A DNA stretch of 64,000 nt from Roseivirga sp. (GCA_021404565.1 JAAWWF010000003.1:186001-250000), one strand, 5' to 3'; positions 1 through 7,657 are shown, counted from the first letter of the stretch. Translations and numbers: made by a program. Notes: generated from the letters alone by a model not told the origin.

Positions 1-568
1 GTATAATAAAGGCCGTGCTTTGGTTTATTATACCTTTCAGATGTATTGCCATCGCATGCTGGAGAACCTGAAGGAACTGCATGCAATGGCATCAGAAAAA
101 GGTTACGTGCTGGGGGCAAAGCTGGTGAGGGGCGCCTACATGGAAAAAGAACGGGCTCGTTCTTTCGATCTACACTATGCCGATCCTATCCAGCCTGATA
201 AGCAGAGTACCGACAGAGATTTTGATGCGGGGCTTGAGTTCTGCGTGGAAAATGTAAAAGAAGTCAATCTCTTTGCCGGTTCGCATAATGAAGACAGTAA
301 CCTCAAACTCGCAAAGCTCATAGGTGATCATGGCCTGAGTGTCGATGATAAACGTGTAAGCTTTGGTCAGCTATTTGGTATGAGTGACAACATCTCATAC
401 AACCTGGCCAATGCAGGCTATAATGTGGCTAAGTATGTGCCATATGGCCCTATCAAGGCCTCGATGCCTTACCTCTTCAGAAGAGCGGAGGAAAATACTT
501 CTGTAAAGGGGCAAAGCAGCAGAGAACTCACCCTGATCGAGCGCGAAATAGCAAGAAGAAAATCCTAA
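1..568 (+). CDS. Proline dehydrogenase, C-terminal part (5' end outside window)
   Basis: FAD-dependent oxidation of proline to pyrroline-5-carboxylate, the first step of proline catabolism. The reading frame is open from base 2, so the true start lies upstream; the TTG at 20 is not a credible start. About 189 codons are visible. Recognisable family landmarks are KLVRGAYMEKER near the beginning (strand of the TIM barrel with the Arg/Tyr substrate contacts), FAGSHNEDS in the middle, and the FGQLFGMSDN and YVPYGPIKASMPYLFRRAEEN blocks near the C-terminus, whose paired arginines bind the proline carboxylate. It is the stand-alone type: no pyrroline-5-carboxylate dehydrogenase domain follows. It is convergent with the M56 protease gene that ends 2 bp downstream. 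Confidence 0.93.
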   Translation, partial: YNKGRALVYYTFQMYCHRMLENLKELHAMASEKGYVLGAKLVRGAYMEKERARSFDLHYADPIQPDKQSTDRDFDAGLEFCVENVKEVNLFAGSHNEDSNLKLAKLIGDHGLSVDDKRVSFGQLFGMSDNISYNLANAGYNVAKYVPYGPIKASMPYLFRRAEENTSVKGQSSRELTLIEREIARRKS

Positions 569-570
569 TC

Positions 571-1779
571 TTACCGCCTGGATTCCAGTTTAACGTTGTT
601 GGTTCTCCTATAGTCATTTCGAGCTATATCAAGGCTTTTATATCCAATGGCTTTATAGGTAACCAGGGTATCTTTGGGGGTTGAAGGCAGGCGGTAAAAT
701 CCTTCTTCATTGGGTGAGGTACTTTTTCCCGATGGCAATGACCAGATTTTTGCATTGATGATAGGTTCATTTGTTTTTGAATCTTTTAACCACCCCGTAA
801 CGTCCGAAACACTAGAGAAGCCGAAGTGAGAACTGACCACTTCCTTATTCTGTTTTTCCAGCATTTCTTTCAGTTCGTCAATGGAGATCTTGAGCTCTGC
901 TAGGGTGATTTCGTCAGAGGGTTCAGATATTGATGTGTCAGCGCAACTGACTGTTATAAATAAAATGGCAAAAAGAGGAATTGGAATAAGAATGGATCTG
1001 AGTTTTTTCATTTTTGTTGCTTTGGGATTATCAATCATTTTCAGTCTTTTTTCTACCGGGTGTGCTGAGAAGGAATGGGCGAATTGATACCCGGATTGTT
1101 TGAGGCTATACCGGACCAGTAAATCGGCATAAGAAGCTTTATCCCAGCTCCGAATAACTGCCTCATCAGCAATGTATTCGTGCTGTAACTTGAGCGCTTT
1201 ATGGTATAGGTAGATTATAGGGTTAAACCAGAATAGCGTTTTTACCAGTTCTAAGAGCAGAAGGTCCAGGCTATGCAGGCCTTTGATATGTGCCTTTTCA
1301 TGCTCAATGACGGATGTCCCCGATGTACTTTCTTTTACTTCTTTGTTTATAAAGACATAGTGAAAGAAACTAAAGGCCTGTCGGGAATTGATATAAACAA
1401 AGGTGAGCCCCTCTGCTTTCTCTTGTTGTCCGCTGCGGATGCACGACCTGATGGACTTGATTTTCATCAGAAACATGATTAGGGTCAGGGAGAGCCCTAT
1501 CCAGTATATAACCGAAAGCAGACTAACTCCCGTACCGGGAGCTTCTGTGCTCGCTGGTACTGATTCCGGCAGATTTTGGCTACTCCGCCAAACCTGCACT
1601 GTCTCCGGAATCTCCATCGATAAGGTGATGGTTATCAAAGGAAAAGCCAATGAGATTGTCACTGATATGAGCAAGTATAAACGATTGAGAGATAGTAATT
1701 TTTGCCGGGAGAGTACCAGCCAGTAAAAGAGGTACAGACAAACGAGGCAAACGGAAGCTTCCAGTAAATAATCAACCAT
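571..1779 (-). CDS. M56 (BlaR1-like) membrane metallopeptidase with carboxypeptidase-regulatory-like tail, orphan copy
   Basis: Predicted zinc protease of the BlaR1/MecR1 family, which in characterised systems senses a signal outside the membrane and triggers cleavage of a BlaI-type repressor. Visible: membrane segments near residues 5-22, 34-53 and 87-106; zinc motif HEKAH at 160-164; WFNP at 184-187; HEYIADE at 200-206 carrying the third ligand; then a fourth hydrophobic segment (258-278) beginning MKKL and ending in Cys279. The last ~75 residues form a carboxypeptidase-regulatory-like beta domain in place of the penicillin-binding sensor of BlaR1. Unlike the two upstream M56 genes, no BlaI gene is directly attached. 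The DNA around its HPVEKRLKMID motif closely matches the copy at 2347-3543, so the two are tandem paralogues. Signal and target are unknown. Confidence 0.85.
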   Translation of the reverse strand: MVDYLLEASVCLVCLYLFYWLVLSRQKLLSLNRLYLLISVTISLAFPLITITLSMEIPETVQVWRSSQNLPESVPASTEAPGTGVSLLSVIYWIGLSLTLIMFLMKIKSIRSCIRSGQQEKAEGLTFVYINSRQAFSFFHYVFINKEVKESTSGTSVIEHEKAHIKGLHSLDLLLLELVKTLFWFNPIIYLYHKALKLQHEYIADEAVIRSWDKASYADLLVRYSLKQSGYQFAHSFSAHPVEKRLKMIDNPKATKMKKLRSILIPIPLFAILFITVSCADTSISEPSDEITLAELKISIDELKEMLEKQNKEVVSSHFGFSSVSDVTGWLKDSKTNEPIINAKIWSLPSGKSTSPNEEGFYRLPSTPKDTLVTYKAIGYKSLDIARNDYRRTNNVKLESRR

Positions 1780-1866
1780 GTTTTTGAGGTTTACAGCGTA
1801 GGTACTCTGTTTAATCAGGTCAGCTTGTTCACGGATACTCTGATCGAGCGTGAAAAAAGGAGATGG

Positions 1867-2241
1867 TTACTGTTTATCAAAGACCGCACCTACCATCTCA
1901 TCATATGGTCTAAGAGGTGCGTGTACCTCTCCATAGCCTTTTTTAGTGAAAACAACAGTTGTATCTGTTTCAGGACGTTCAAAAGAGCATGTACCTTCTG
2001 CATTGGTAATACCTTTTGAACGTGATGGAAAACTCATGACCAGAACATCCTTTACTGGTTGTAAACTCTCACGGTCATTTACTCGGCTCATTAATGTCCT
2101 GGTATGTACGGTAGTGCTGGTTTCAGCTTCTGAATCAGACGGTGTTTCGTTATTTGGGGATGAGATTCTGTCTGAGCAACCGTAGGCTATGAATAGCATT
2201 GTAAGCAATGGTATGGCGATAATCAGCTTTGGTTTTTTCAT
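1867..2241 (-). CDS. Small lipoprotein resembling a detached M56 C-terminal module
   Basis: A 124-residue protein with a lipoprotein-like signal: MKKPKLIIAIPLL at the start and a lipobox-type cysteine at about residue 22 (IAYGC). After a Ser/Thr/Glu-rich linker comes a short carboxypeptidase-regulatory-like domain (VNDRESLQPVKDVLV ... GITNAEGTCSFERP ... VVFTKKGYGEV). The whole protein aligns by eye with the last ~145 residues of the neighbouring M56 protease at 571-1779, starting exactly at that protein's internal MKKLRSILIPIPL segment. It lies between two M56 genes on the same strand. Either it is a free-standing sensor or accessory lipoprotein of this locus, or the remnant of an M56 copy that lost its protease part. 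The intact frame, start and lipobox favour a functional gene. Confidence 0.65.
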   Translation of the reverse strand: MKKPKLIIAIPLLTMLFIAYGCSDRISSPNNETPSDSEAETSTTVHTRTLMSRVNDRESLQPVKDVLVMSFPSRSKGITNAEGTCSFERPETDTTVVFTKKGYGEVHAPLRPYDEMVGAVFDKQ

Positions 2242-2346
2242 GGGATTATAAGATTTTTTATGATTTTAAAGTGCTTATAGGTAACTGTATGTTCTGAGAA
2301 GCAGGGTATTTACCAGAGTCAGGAGAATTCAACATAAGCTGAGGTT

Positions 2347-3543
2347 CTAGTCATTGCCTTCTTTCTCGGGAACAGCCTTTTTGGTCAGTGCCACATTCAC
2401 TATATCTTGTCCTTTATAGGGAACAATCATGTCCTCATAACCTGTTTTGCGGAAGACAACCAGCGAATCTGTCTTATCCATTTGAAGAAGGTAATCACCT
2501 TTAGTATTGGTGAAAAGCCCCGAACGTCTGTGATAAGTTTTACCCCCTGCCTTTACGATTGTGTTTTCGCGTGAGTGGATGATAAAGACAGTCACCTTTT
2601 CCAATGCTTTTCCAGACTTTTCATCCATTACATGTCCCCGAAGTTTGGGCCCAGTCGGTTGGGTTAAATTGGCATTTTCTGTTTGAGAATAAACCTGCCG
2701 ATCAAAGCCGAATATGAGTATCAAGGTAAAAATCAGTGGTAATGACCACAGTAGTCTTAGCTTTTTCATGGTATTTGGGTTTAGTTTATCAATCATTTTC
2801 AATCTTTTTTCTACTGGGTGTTCTGAGAAGGAATGGGTAAGTGAAAACCCAGACTGTTTGAGACTAAAGCGAACCAGTAAATCGATATAGGAAGTTTTAT
2901 CACAACTGTGCACGACAGCCTCATCAGCAATGTATTCATGCTGCAATTTCAGGGCTTCGCGGTATAGGTACGTGACCGGATTGAACCACAGAATTACACT
3001 TATCAATTCCGTAAAAATCAGGTCAAGAGAATGCCAGTCGCAGGCATGCTTTCCTTCATGTGTAAGTATAGATTGTACCTCTGCTGATGCGATATCAAGA
3101 CTCTTTGGAATGAATACATATTGAAAGAAAGAGGAGACAGGGCGGTCGTCCGGAACATAGACAAGGCAAAGCCTGTCAAACTTCCTTACAGGGTGTTTTA
3201 AGATGGTCTGAATAATTCTGAAGATCCTCAGGAGTAAAATTACTGCCATAGTGCCTGCTCCGATGAGGTAAACTAAAAGCACCGGATTTATTCGTTGTAT
3301 TGGCTCAGGTTGTTCCGTGGCTCCGTCAGGTATTATGCTGACATAGTCAGGTATGTTAGTGTTAATATTTGATTCTAACTGGTAGAAGGAAATATCGAGT
3401 AATGGAATGACCAGACTCAGCAGCAGGGTCGCCAACAGGTAAGCCCGGTTAGAGTTCAGGAGTTTGAGCCTGGACAGACCGAGTCGATAGCAGGCGTAAA
3501 ATGCCGCCAGGCATACCGATACCTCAATCAAGTAGTTAATCAT
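2347..3543 (-). CDS. M56 (BlaR1-like) membrane metallopeptidase paired with BlaI-like repressor
   Basis: Predicted membrane zinc protease partner of the repressor at 3536-3895; the two frames overlap by 8 bp, so translation is probably coupled. Membrane segments near residues 5-22, 34-52 and 86-108; zinc motif HEGKH at 162-166; WFNP at 186-189; HEYIADE at 202-208; HPVEKRLKMID at 242-252. The last hydrophobic segment starts at Met259 (MKKLRLLW) and ends VYSQTE, which reads like a signal peptidase I site rather than a lipobox. A carboxypeptidase-regulatory-like domain follows (about 303-390: GHVMDEKSGKALEKV ... FTNTKGDYLLQM). BlaR1's beta-lactam sensor domain is absent, so a beta-lactam signal is not supported. 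Confidence 0.87.
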   Translation of the reverse strand: MINYLIEVSVCLAAFYACYRLGLSRLKLLNSNRAYLLATLLLSLVIPLLDISFYQLESNINTNIPDYVSIIPDGATEQPEPIQRINPVLLVYLIGAGTMAVILLLRIFRIIQTILKHPVRKFDRLCLVYVPDDRPVSSFFQYVFIPKSLDIASAEVQSILTHEGKHACDWHSLDLIFTELISVILWFNPVTYLYREALKLQHEYIADEAVVHSCDKTSYIDLLVRFSLKQSGFSLTHSFSEHPVEKRLKMIDKLNPNTMKKLRLLWSLPLIFTLILIFGFDRQVYSQTENANLTQPTGPKLRGHVMDEKSGKALEKVTVFIIHSRENTIVKAGGKTYHRRSGLFTNTKGDYLLQMDKTDSLVVFRKTGYEDMIVPYKGQDIVNVALTKKAVPEKEGND

Positions 3544-3895
3544 TTTTCTTCAGTTTTTTAAGGAGATTTTCCACCTGACTTACACTCAGCTCTTTCTCTT
3601 CCATCATAAATGAAAGCAGGTTTTCAGAAGAGCCGTTGAAGTACTTTGAGAGTAGATTGGTAATGTTTTTCTTACCGTAATCCCGCTTGGCTACGGAGGC
3701 GGTGTATATGAGTACATTACCAAGTTTCTTTCTTTCAACAAAGCCCTTGGTCTCCAGGATTTTTAGAAAAGTACCCACAGTGTTGTAGGCAGGTTTGGGT
3801 TCGGGAAGGTCTTCCACAATCTCTTTTATCAAACATTCTTTGAGTTTCCAGATTACTTGCATAATCTGTTCTTCAGCCTTTGTTAATTCCTTCAT
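3536..3895 (-). CDS. BlaI/MecI-family transcriptional repressor (copy 1)
   Basis: A 119-residue winged-helix repressor of the BlaI/MecI/CopY family (Penicillinase_R). The N-terminal half is the DNA-binding domain: LTKAEEQIMQVIWKLKECLIK, then the recognition-helix block PAYNTVGTFLKILETKGFV and the wing (ERKKLGNVLIYTA). The C-terminal half (KNITNLLSKYFNGSSENLLSFM onward) is the dimerisation region that is cut in the known systems. Its start lies about 10 bp from two 16-bp dyads (3906-3921 and 3926-3941), so it probably represses itself and the M56 gene that overlaps its end. Its recognition block is identical to that of the second copy at 5403-5762. Confidence 0.92.
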   Translation of the reverse strand: MKELTKAEEQIMQVIWKLKECLIKEIVEDLPEPKPAYNTVGTFLKILETKGFVERKKLGNVLIYTASVAKRDYGKKNITNLLSKYFNGSSENLLSFMMEEKELSVSQVENLLKKLKKND

Positions 3896-3904
3896 GTTTT
3901 AATA

Positions 3905-3942
3905 TTCCTAATTTTTTAGGATCATTCCTAAAAAATTAGGAA
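3905..3942 (-). promoter_or_regulatory. Probable BlaI-type operator, two 16-bp dyads at 20-bp period
   Basis: Two dyads, TCCTAATTTTTTAGGA (3906-3921) and TCCTAAAAAATTAGGA (3926-3941), with starts exactly 20 bp apart. Together they also form one perfect inverted repeat: the 18-base arms 3904-3921 and 3926-3943 flank a TCAT spacer. The element sits just upstream of the repressor start at 3895. The same dyad consensus, TCCTAA-N4-TTMGGA, recurs upstream of the other repressor gene. It differs from the TACA/TGTA half-sites of staphylococcal BlaI/MecI. Operator function is inferred. Confidence 0.75.
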
Positions 3943-4228
3943 TTACTTTTAGCAAAGACCGGAAAACGTTTTCAATTAACAACTGAAAGGCTTCTGGCAG
4001 AGTCCCCGTCATAACCTACTAATCAGGTTGATTGAAGTTGTGGTCTGAATAATGGTGGCGGATGTTGTGCGTCAGGGATTCTACTGTAAGGGTGATTTGT
4101 GTTTTTCTTCGACCACAATATTGCCGGGAGACGGGAGTGGGCTGGTCAGGATTTAGACCTGCGTTTTTGGAGAAGAAAATTCCCCGGTAAAAGAATCGGT
4201 AGGGCTTTGGTCGGGAAGTATTTTTAAT

Positions 4229-4268
4229 AGCAAAAGAGGAACTACGCACACGTAGTTCCTCTTTTGCT
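4229..4268 (-). terminator. Perfect 18-bp hairpin, probable terminator
   Basis: The arms AGCAAAAGAGGAACTACG (4229-4246) and their exact complement (4251-4268) surround a 4-base loop. The A-rich/T-rich ends would give a U-run on either strand. It begins 11 bp past the end of the M56 gene at 4280-5410, so it probably terminates that operon and insulates the next one. Confidence 0.75.
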
Positions 4269-4279
4269 GTCAGTTTGCT

Positions 4280-5410
4280 TTATTTCTGGTTACCGGACTC
4301 TCTTTCTTCATAGACAGCCCTGGCTGATGATGGACTTTCCTTTTGAGAGATATTGAGGGCATGTATTTCATGTTCCAATACTTCAATTACTTTTTCATTT
4401 GAACTGGCAGTGTACTTTCGTGGTGTACTTGATACACCAATCGCTATTTCATGGGGGGCGGAGGGGTTTTCATAAGTATAAATTATTATATCATGAGGTT
4501 CTGTGGTTACTTCAACTACAACTGGTAGTTCTGCAACTTCTGCTATTATTTCTTCCGGTACCTGATCAGAATCCGGGATAGGCGCTTCAGAGCAAGCAAA
4601 ACTAATGAAGAGAATTGCGAGAATGGGGATAGCGAATAATGGTTTTAACTTGTTCATAATATTTGAGTTTAATTTATTAATCATTTTTAACCGTTGTTGA
4701 ATAGGGTGCTGACCAAAGCCAGCGATGAGGCTATCGTCAATTTTGGATAGTGTAAACTGCAGTAATGACTGTTCGTAAGTCTCAACATCGGCAACTTCCA
4801 GCGCACATTGATCTGCTATATACTCATGTTGTAATTTGACTGCCCCGGAATAGAAATAGGAAAATGGATTGAACCAAAAGGCACATTTTACTAATTCAAA
4901 ATAGATCAGGTCTATAAAATGTAAGCCTTTTATATGAGCAGTTTCATGGGCCAGTATGTGTGCCTTCAGGTTCGGGTCCTGTGTCAGCCTCTTTCCAATG
5001 AAGATGGTGTTAAAGAAGCTATAAGCTTCATTCTCACTGACTTCGATAATGGCTGGGTTTCTCTGATAAGAAAAGCTGTTTCCGATACGCCTTTTGGCTT
5101 TTAGTAATCGAATAGTGAAGAGTATGAGAGAAATTACCAGACCTGTAAAGTAGATACTTTGTAATGGAAAGCTTTGTAAATCAATGAGGGTGCTGTCTGT
5201 CGTGGTGATTTCAGTACCAATATCCCTTAAAGGACTTACGGCTTGAGACTGATATTTAATGTCAAGCAGGGGAATCAGCATAGAGATAGTGCTGGTGACA
5301 ATCAGGTAAAACCTGTTAATAGAGAGGAGTTTTTCTCTGTGCAAAAAGATCCGATAAAAGCTGTAAAAAACAGCAAGACAAACCGATGATTGAATCAGGT
5401 AGCTAATCAT
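4280..5410 (-). CDS. M56 (BlaR1-like) membrane metallopeptidase, copy paired with second BlaI
   Basis: Third M56 protease of the locus (376 residues), overlapping its repressor gene by 8 bp. Membrane segments near residues 5-22, 35-52 and 84-103; zinc motif HETAH at 155-159; WFNP at 179-182; HEYIAD at 195-200; HPIQQRLKMIN at 235-245. The last hydrophobic segment begins at Met252 (MNKLKPLFAIPIL) and ends with Cys273 in a lipobox-like FISFAC context. Unlike its two paralogues, the tail after it (about 100 residues, acidic and Val/Thr-rich, then SSARAVYEERES) has no clear carboxypeptidase-regulatory repeat. The tail is probably the sensor part and has diverged fastest. Confidence 0.86.
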   Translation of the reverse strand: MISYLIQSSVCLAVFYSFYRIFLHREKLLSINRFYLIVTSTISMLIPLLDIKYQSQAVSPLRDIGTEITTTDSTLIDLQSFPLQSIYFTGLVISLILFTIRLLKAKRRIGNSFSYQRNPAIIEVSENEAYSFFNTIFIGKRLTQDPNLKAHILAHETAHIKGLHFIDLIYFELVKCAFWFNPFSYFYSGAVKLQHEYIADQCALEVADVETYEQSLLQFTLSKIDDSLIAGFGQHPIQQRLKMINKLNSNIMNKLKPLFAIPILAILFISFACSEAPIPDSDQVPEEIIAEVAELPVVVEVTTEPHDIIIYTYENPSAPHEIAIGVSSTPRKYTASSNEKVIEVLEHEIHALNISQKESPSSARAVYEERESGNQK

Positions 5411-5762
5411 TTTTTTTGAGTTTTTTCATGAGATCCTCAACCTGCTCGATGTTCAGGTCCTTTTCCCTGACCATAAATGAGAAGAGCTTTTCTGCCGACC
5501 CTTCAAAGTACTTACCCAGGAAGCCATTCATAGAAGCCCGGGTATAGGCCTTCTGACCGATTGCCGGCTTATACATATAGGTGTTTCCGAACTTCTTTCG
5601 ACTGACAAAACCTTTGGTTTCCAGTATCTTAAGAAATGTCCCAACGGTGTTATAGGCAGGTTTAGGTTCAGGCATTTCATCCACAATATCCTTGATAAAT
5701 GCCTTTTTCAGGTCCCACACAATCTGCATAATTTGCTCTTCGGCTTTTGTTAAGTCTTTCAT
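5403..5762 (-). CDS. BlaI/MecI-family transcriptional repressor (copy 2)
   Basis: A 119-residue winged-helix repressor, the same length as copy 1 and very similar throughout: LTKAEEQIMQIVWDLKKAFIK, the same PAYNTVGTFLKILETKGFV recognition block, then wing SRKKFGNTYMYKPA and dimerisation region KYFEGSAEKLFSFMV. Three 16-bp dyads at exact 20-bp spacing begin 5 bp upstream of its start. Because the recognition helix is unchanged, the two repressors are likely to bind each other's operators. It heads a two-gene operon with the M56 protease at 4280-5410. Confidence 0.92.
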   Translation of the reverse strand: MKDLTKAEEQIMQIVWDLKKAFIKDIVDEMPEPKPAYNTVGTFLKILETKGFVSRKKFGNTYMYKPAIGQKAYTRASMNGFLGKYFEGSAEKLFSFMVREKDLNIEQVEDLMKKLKKND

Positions 5763-5766
5763 TTAT

Positions 5767-5822
5767 TCCTAAGTGTTTCGGAAATCTCCTAAAGTATTCG
5801 GATATATCCTAAGACTTTAGGA
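5767..5822 (-). promoter_or_regulatory. Probable BlaI-type operator, three 16-bp dyads at 20-bp period
   Basis: TCCTAAGTGTTTCGGA (5767-5782), TCCTAAAGTATTCGGA (5787-5802) and TCCTAAGACTTTAGGA (5807-5822) are placed at an exact 20-bp period, about two helical turns, so bound dimers would lie on one face of the DNA. They lie immediately upstream of the repressor start at 5762. Half-site conservation (TCCTAA/TTMGGA) with variable centres is what a dimeric repressor site looks like. Binding by BlaI is inferred. Confidence 0.78.
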
Positions 5823-5920
5823 GTTATTTAAATGAAAGACCGTTTCTGATGTATGTCGTGTTGAGTGCTATGAGGGTCATATTATGCTTGATTTGCTGTT
5901 CTATAATGTTTTTGAATCAT

Positions 5921-5928
5921 TAACTTTG
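5921..5928 (+). promoter_or_regulatory. Candidate -7 box of the lysS promoter
   Basis: TAACTTTG matches the Bacteroidota sigma-70 consensus TAnnTTTG and lies 22 bp before the lysS start, leaving a short leader. A TTTG at 5892-5895 is a little too far upstream to be an ideal -33 element. Confidence 0.4.
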
Positions 5929-5950
5929 CGCTCTTAAATTTTAAAGCACA

Positions 5951-7657
5951 ATGCAGAAATTAAGCGAGCAGGAGATACAGCGCAGGGAGCAAAGACAGCA
6001 GCTTCTGGACCTGAACATCAATCCGTATCCATCTGAAACCTTTGGAGTAAGCCACTTCAGCAAGGAGATTAAGGAAGGATTCGAAGCCGATCCTGAACGC
6101 TATAAACAGGTAACTCTGGCAGGCAGACTTATGAGCAGACGTATTCAGGGCTCAGCTACCTTTGCTGAACTGCAGGATGCCCAGGGGCGTATTCAGCTTT
6201 ATCTGCGCAGAGATGATATCTGCCCTGGAGAGGATAAAACCCTTTACAATACGGTTTTTAAGAAAATTCTCGGTATCGGAGATATTATCGGAGTAGAAGG
6301 CTATGTCTTTAAAACTCAGGTAGGAGAAATCTCAGTACATGTCACCGGCTTAACGGTGCTGACCAAAGCTCTAAAACCACTACCTCTTCCAAAAACAGAT
6401 GGTGATGGTGTGGTTCATGATGCCTTTACCGATCCTGAAAAACGTTACCGTCAGCGCTATGCAGACCTGGTGGTAAATCCTCATGTAAAGGAGACTTTCG
6501 TAAAGCGTACTAAAATGGTTAACTCCATGCGCCAGTTTCTGGCAGACAGGGAGTACCTCGAAGTAGAAACACCCATTCTGCAGCCATTGTATGGTGGTGC
6601 TGCGGCACGTCCGTTTAAAACGCATCACAATACCCTGGACATGACGCTCTATATGCGTATTGCCAATGAGCTATACCTTAAAAGGTTGATCGTTGGTGGT
6701 TTTGATGGTGTTTTTGAGTTTTCAAAAGATTTCAGAAATGAGGGGATGTCTCGTTTCCACAACCCGGAGTTTACCCAGGTGGAGCTCTATGTAGCCTATA
6801 AAGACTATGATTGGATGATGAACCTGGTGGAGGAGATGATCGAAAAAGTAGCGATTGACCTTCATGGCACCACCAAGGTACAGGTAGGAGAGAATGTGAT
6901 TGATTTTCAGCGACCCTGGAAGCGTTTCACCATGTTTGAGGCGATTGAGCATTTTACGGGAATCGACATTTCTGAAATGAATGAAGAGGAGTTGCGGAAA
7001 ACTGCAAATGGCCTGAAAGTAGAAACGGATGATTCTATGGGCAAAGGCAAGCTCATCGATGAGATTTTCGGAGAGCACTGCGAGCATAAACTGATTCAGC
7101 CTACTTATATCACAGATTATCCTGTGGAGATGTCTCCTCTGGCTAAGAAGCACAGAGCCAAAGAAGGTTTGGTAGAGCGCTTTGAAGCTATCTGTAATGG
7201 TAAGGAAATATGTAATGCCTTCTCTGAGCTGAATGATCCTATAGATCAGCGTCAGCGCTTCGAAGAGCAGCTGGAGCTTGGCAAAAGAGGTGATGATGAA
7301 GCCATGATGCTGGACGAAGATTTCCTCCGGGCCCTCGAGTACGGTATGCCGCCTACTGCAGGTTTGGGTATTGGTATTGACAGACTCTCCATGATCATGA
7401 CCAATTCTAATTCCATCCAGGATGTGCTCTTCTTCCCTCAGATGAAGCCTGAGAAGAAGGAGGTAGAGTTGACAGAAGAGGCAGCTGGTGTTTTACAATC
7501 GCTGAAAAAAGTAGGACGAACAGATCTGGCTGACCTGAAAGGGCAAGCTGGCCTGTCTAATAAGAAATGGGATAAGTCCATCAAGGAGCTTACCCAAAAA
7601 GGCCTGGCCAAAGTAGAAAAGACTGATGAAGGACTTTTTGTGCAAATAACAGAATAA
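5951..7657 (+). CDS. lysS: Lysine--tRNA ligase (class II)
   Basis: Charges tRNA-Lys with lysine in the cytoplasm. The N-terminal OB-fold anticodon-binding domain covers roughly residues 50-165 ([14 protein letters not shown] ... [14 protein letters not shown]). The class II core follows: motif 2 [20 protein letters not shown] near residue 260 and motif 3 [12 protein letters not shown] near 471. FFPQMKPE near 495 marks the end of the usual bacterial enzyme; about 70 further residues form a helical, charged extension ([20 protein letters not shown] ...) that may be a small extra domain. The ATG at 5951 is supported by the -7 box just upstream. A strong hairpin terminator follows. Confidence 0.97.
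   Translation: MQKLSEQEIQRREQRQQLLDLNINPYPSETFGVSHFSKEIKEGFEADPERYKQVTLAGRLMSRRIQGSATFAELQDAQGRIQLYLRRDDICPGEDKTLYNTVFKKILGIGDIIGVEGYVFKTQVGEISVHVTGLTVLTKALKPLPLPKTDGDGVVHDAFTDPEKRYRQRYADLVVNPHVKETFVKRTKMVNSMRQFLADREYLEVETPILQPLYGGAAARPFKTHHNTLDMTLYMRIANELYLKRLIVGGFDGVFEFSKDFRNEGMSRFHNPEFTQVELYVAYKDYDWMMNLVEEMIEKVAIDLHGTTKVQVGENVIDFQRPWKRFTMFEAIEHFTGIDISEMNEEELRKTANGLKVETDDSMGKGKLIDEIFGEHCEHKLIQPTYITDYPVEMSPLAKKHRAKEGLVERFEAICNGKEICNAFSELNDPIDQRQRFEEQLELGKRGDDEAMMLDEDFLRALEYGMPPTAGLGIGIDRLSMIMTNSNSIQDVLFFPQMKPEKKEVELTEEAAGVLQSLKKVGRTDLADLKGQAGLSNKKWDKSIKELTQKGLAKVEKTDEGLFVQITE

Larger units (their letters stand above)
3896..4279. other. Intergenic stretch between the two repressor-protease pairs
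   Basis: About 380 bp without a supported gene. It contains the operator dyads at its left end and a perfect 18-bp hairpin at its right end. The middle (about 3950-4220) has one 76-codon minus-strand frame, but it has no recognisable protein features, runs into the hairpin and is not called. I see nothing else in it. Confidence 0.6.

Noticed and set aside
4019-4249. 76-codon minus-strand frame between the two repressor operons
   Set aside because: It reads into the 18-bp hairpin, has no domain, signal or conserved pattern, and its composition is basic and irregular like translated non-coding DNA.
571-5762. Interpreting the BlaI/M56 locus as a beta-lactam resistance system
   Set aside because: The penicillin-binding sensor domain of BlaR1 is absent from all three M56 proteins and no beta-lactamase or PBP2a gene is nearby; the tails are regulatory-like beta domains or unassigned.
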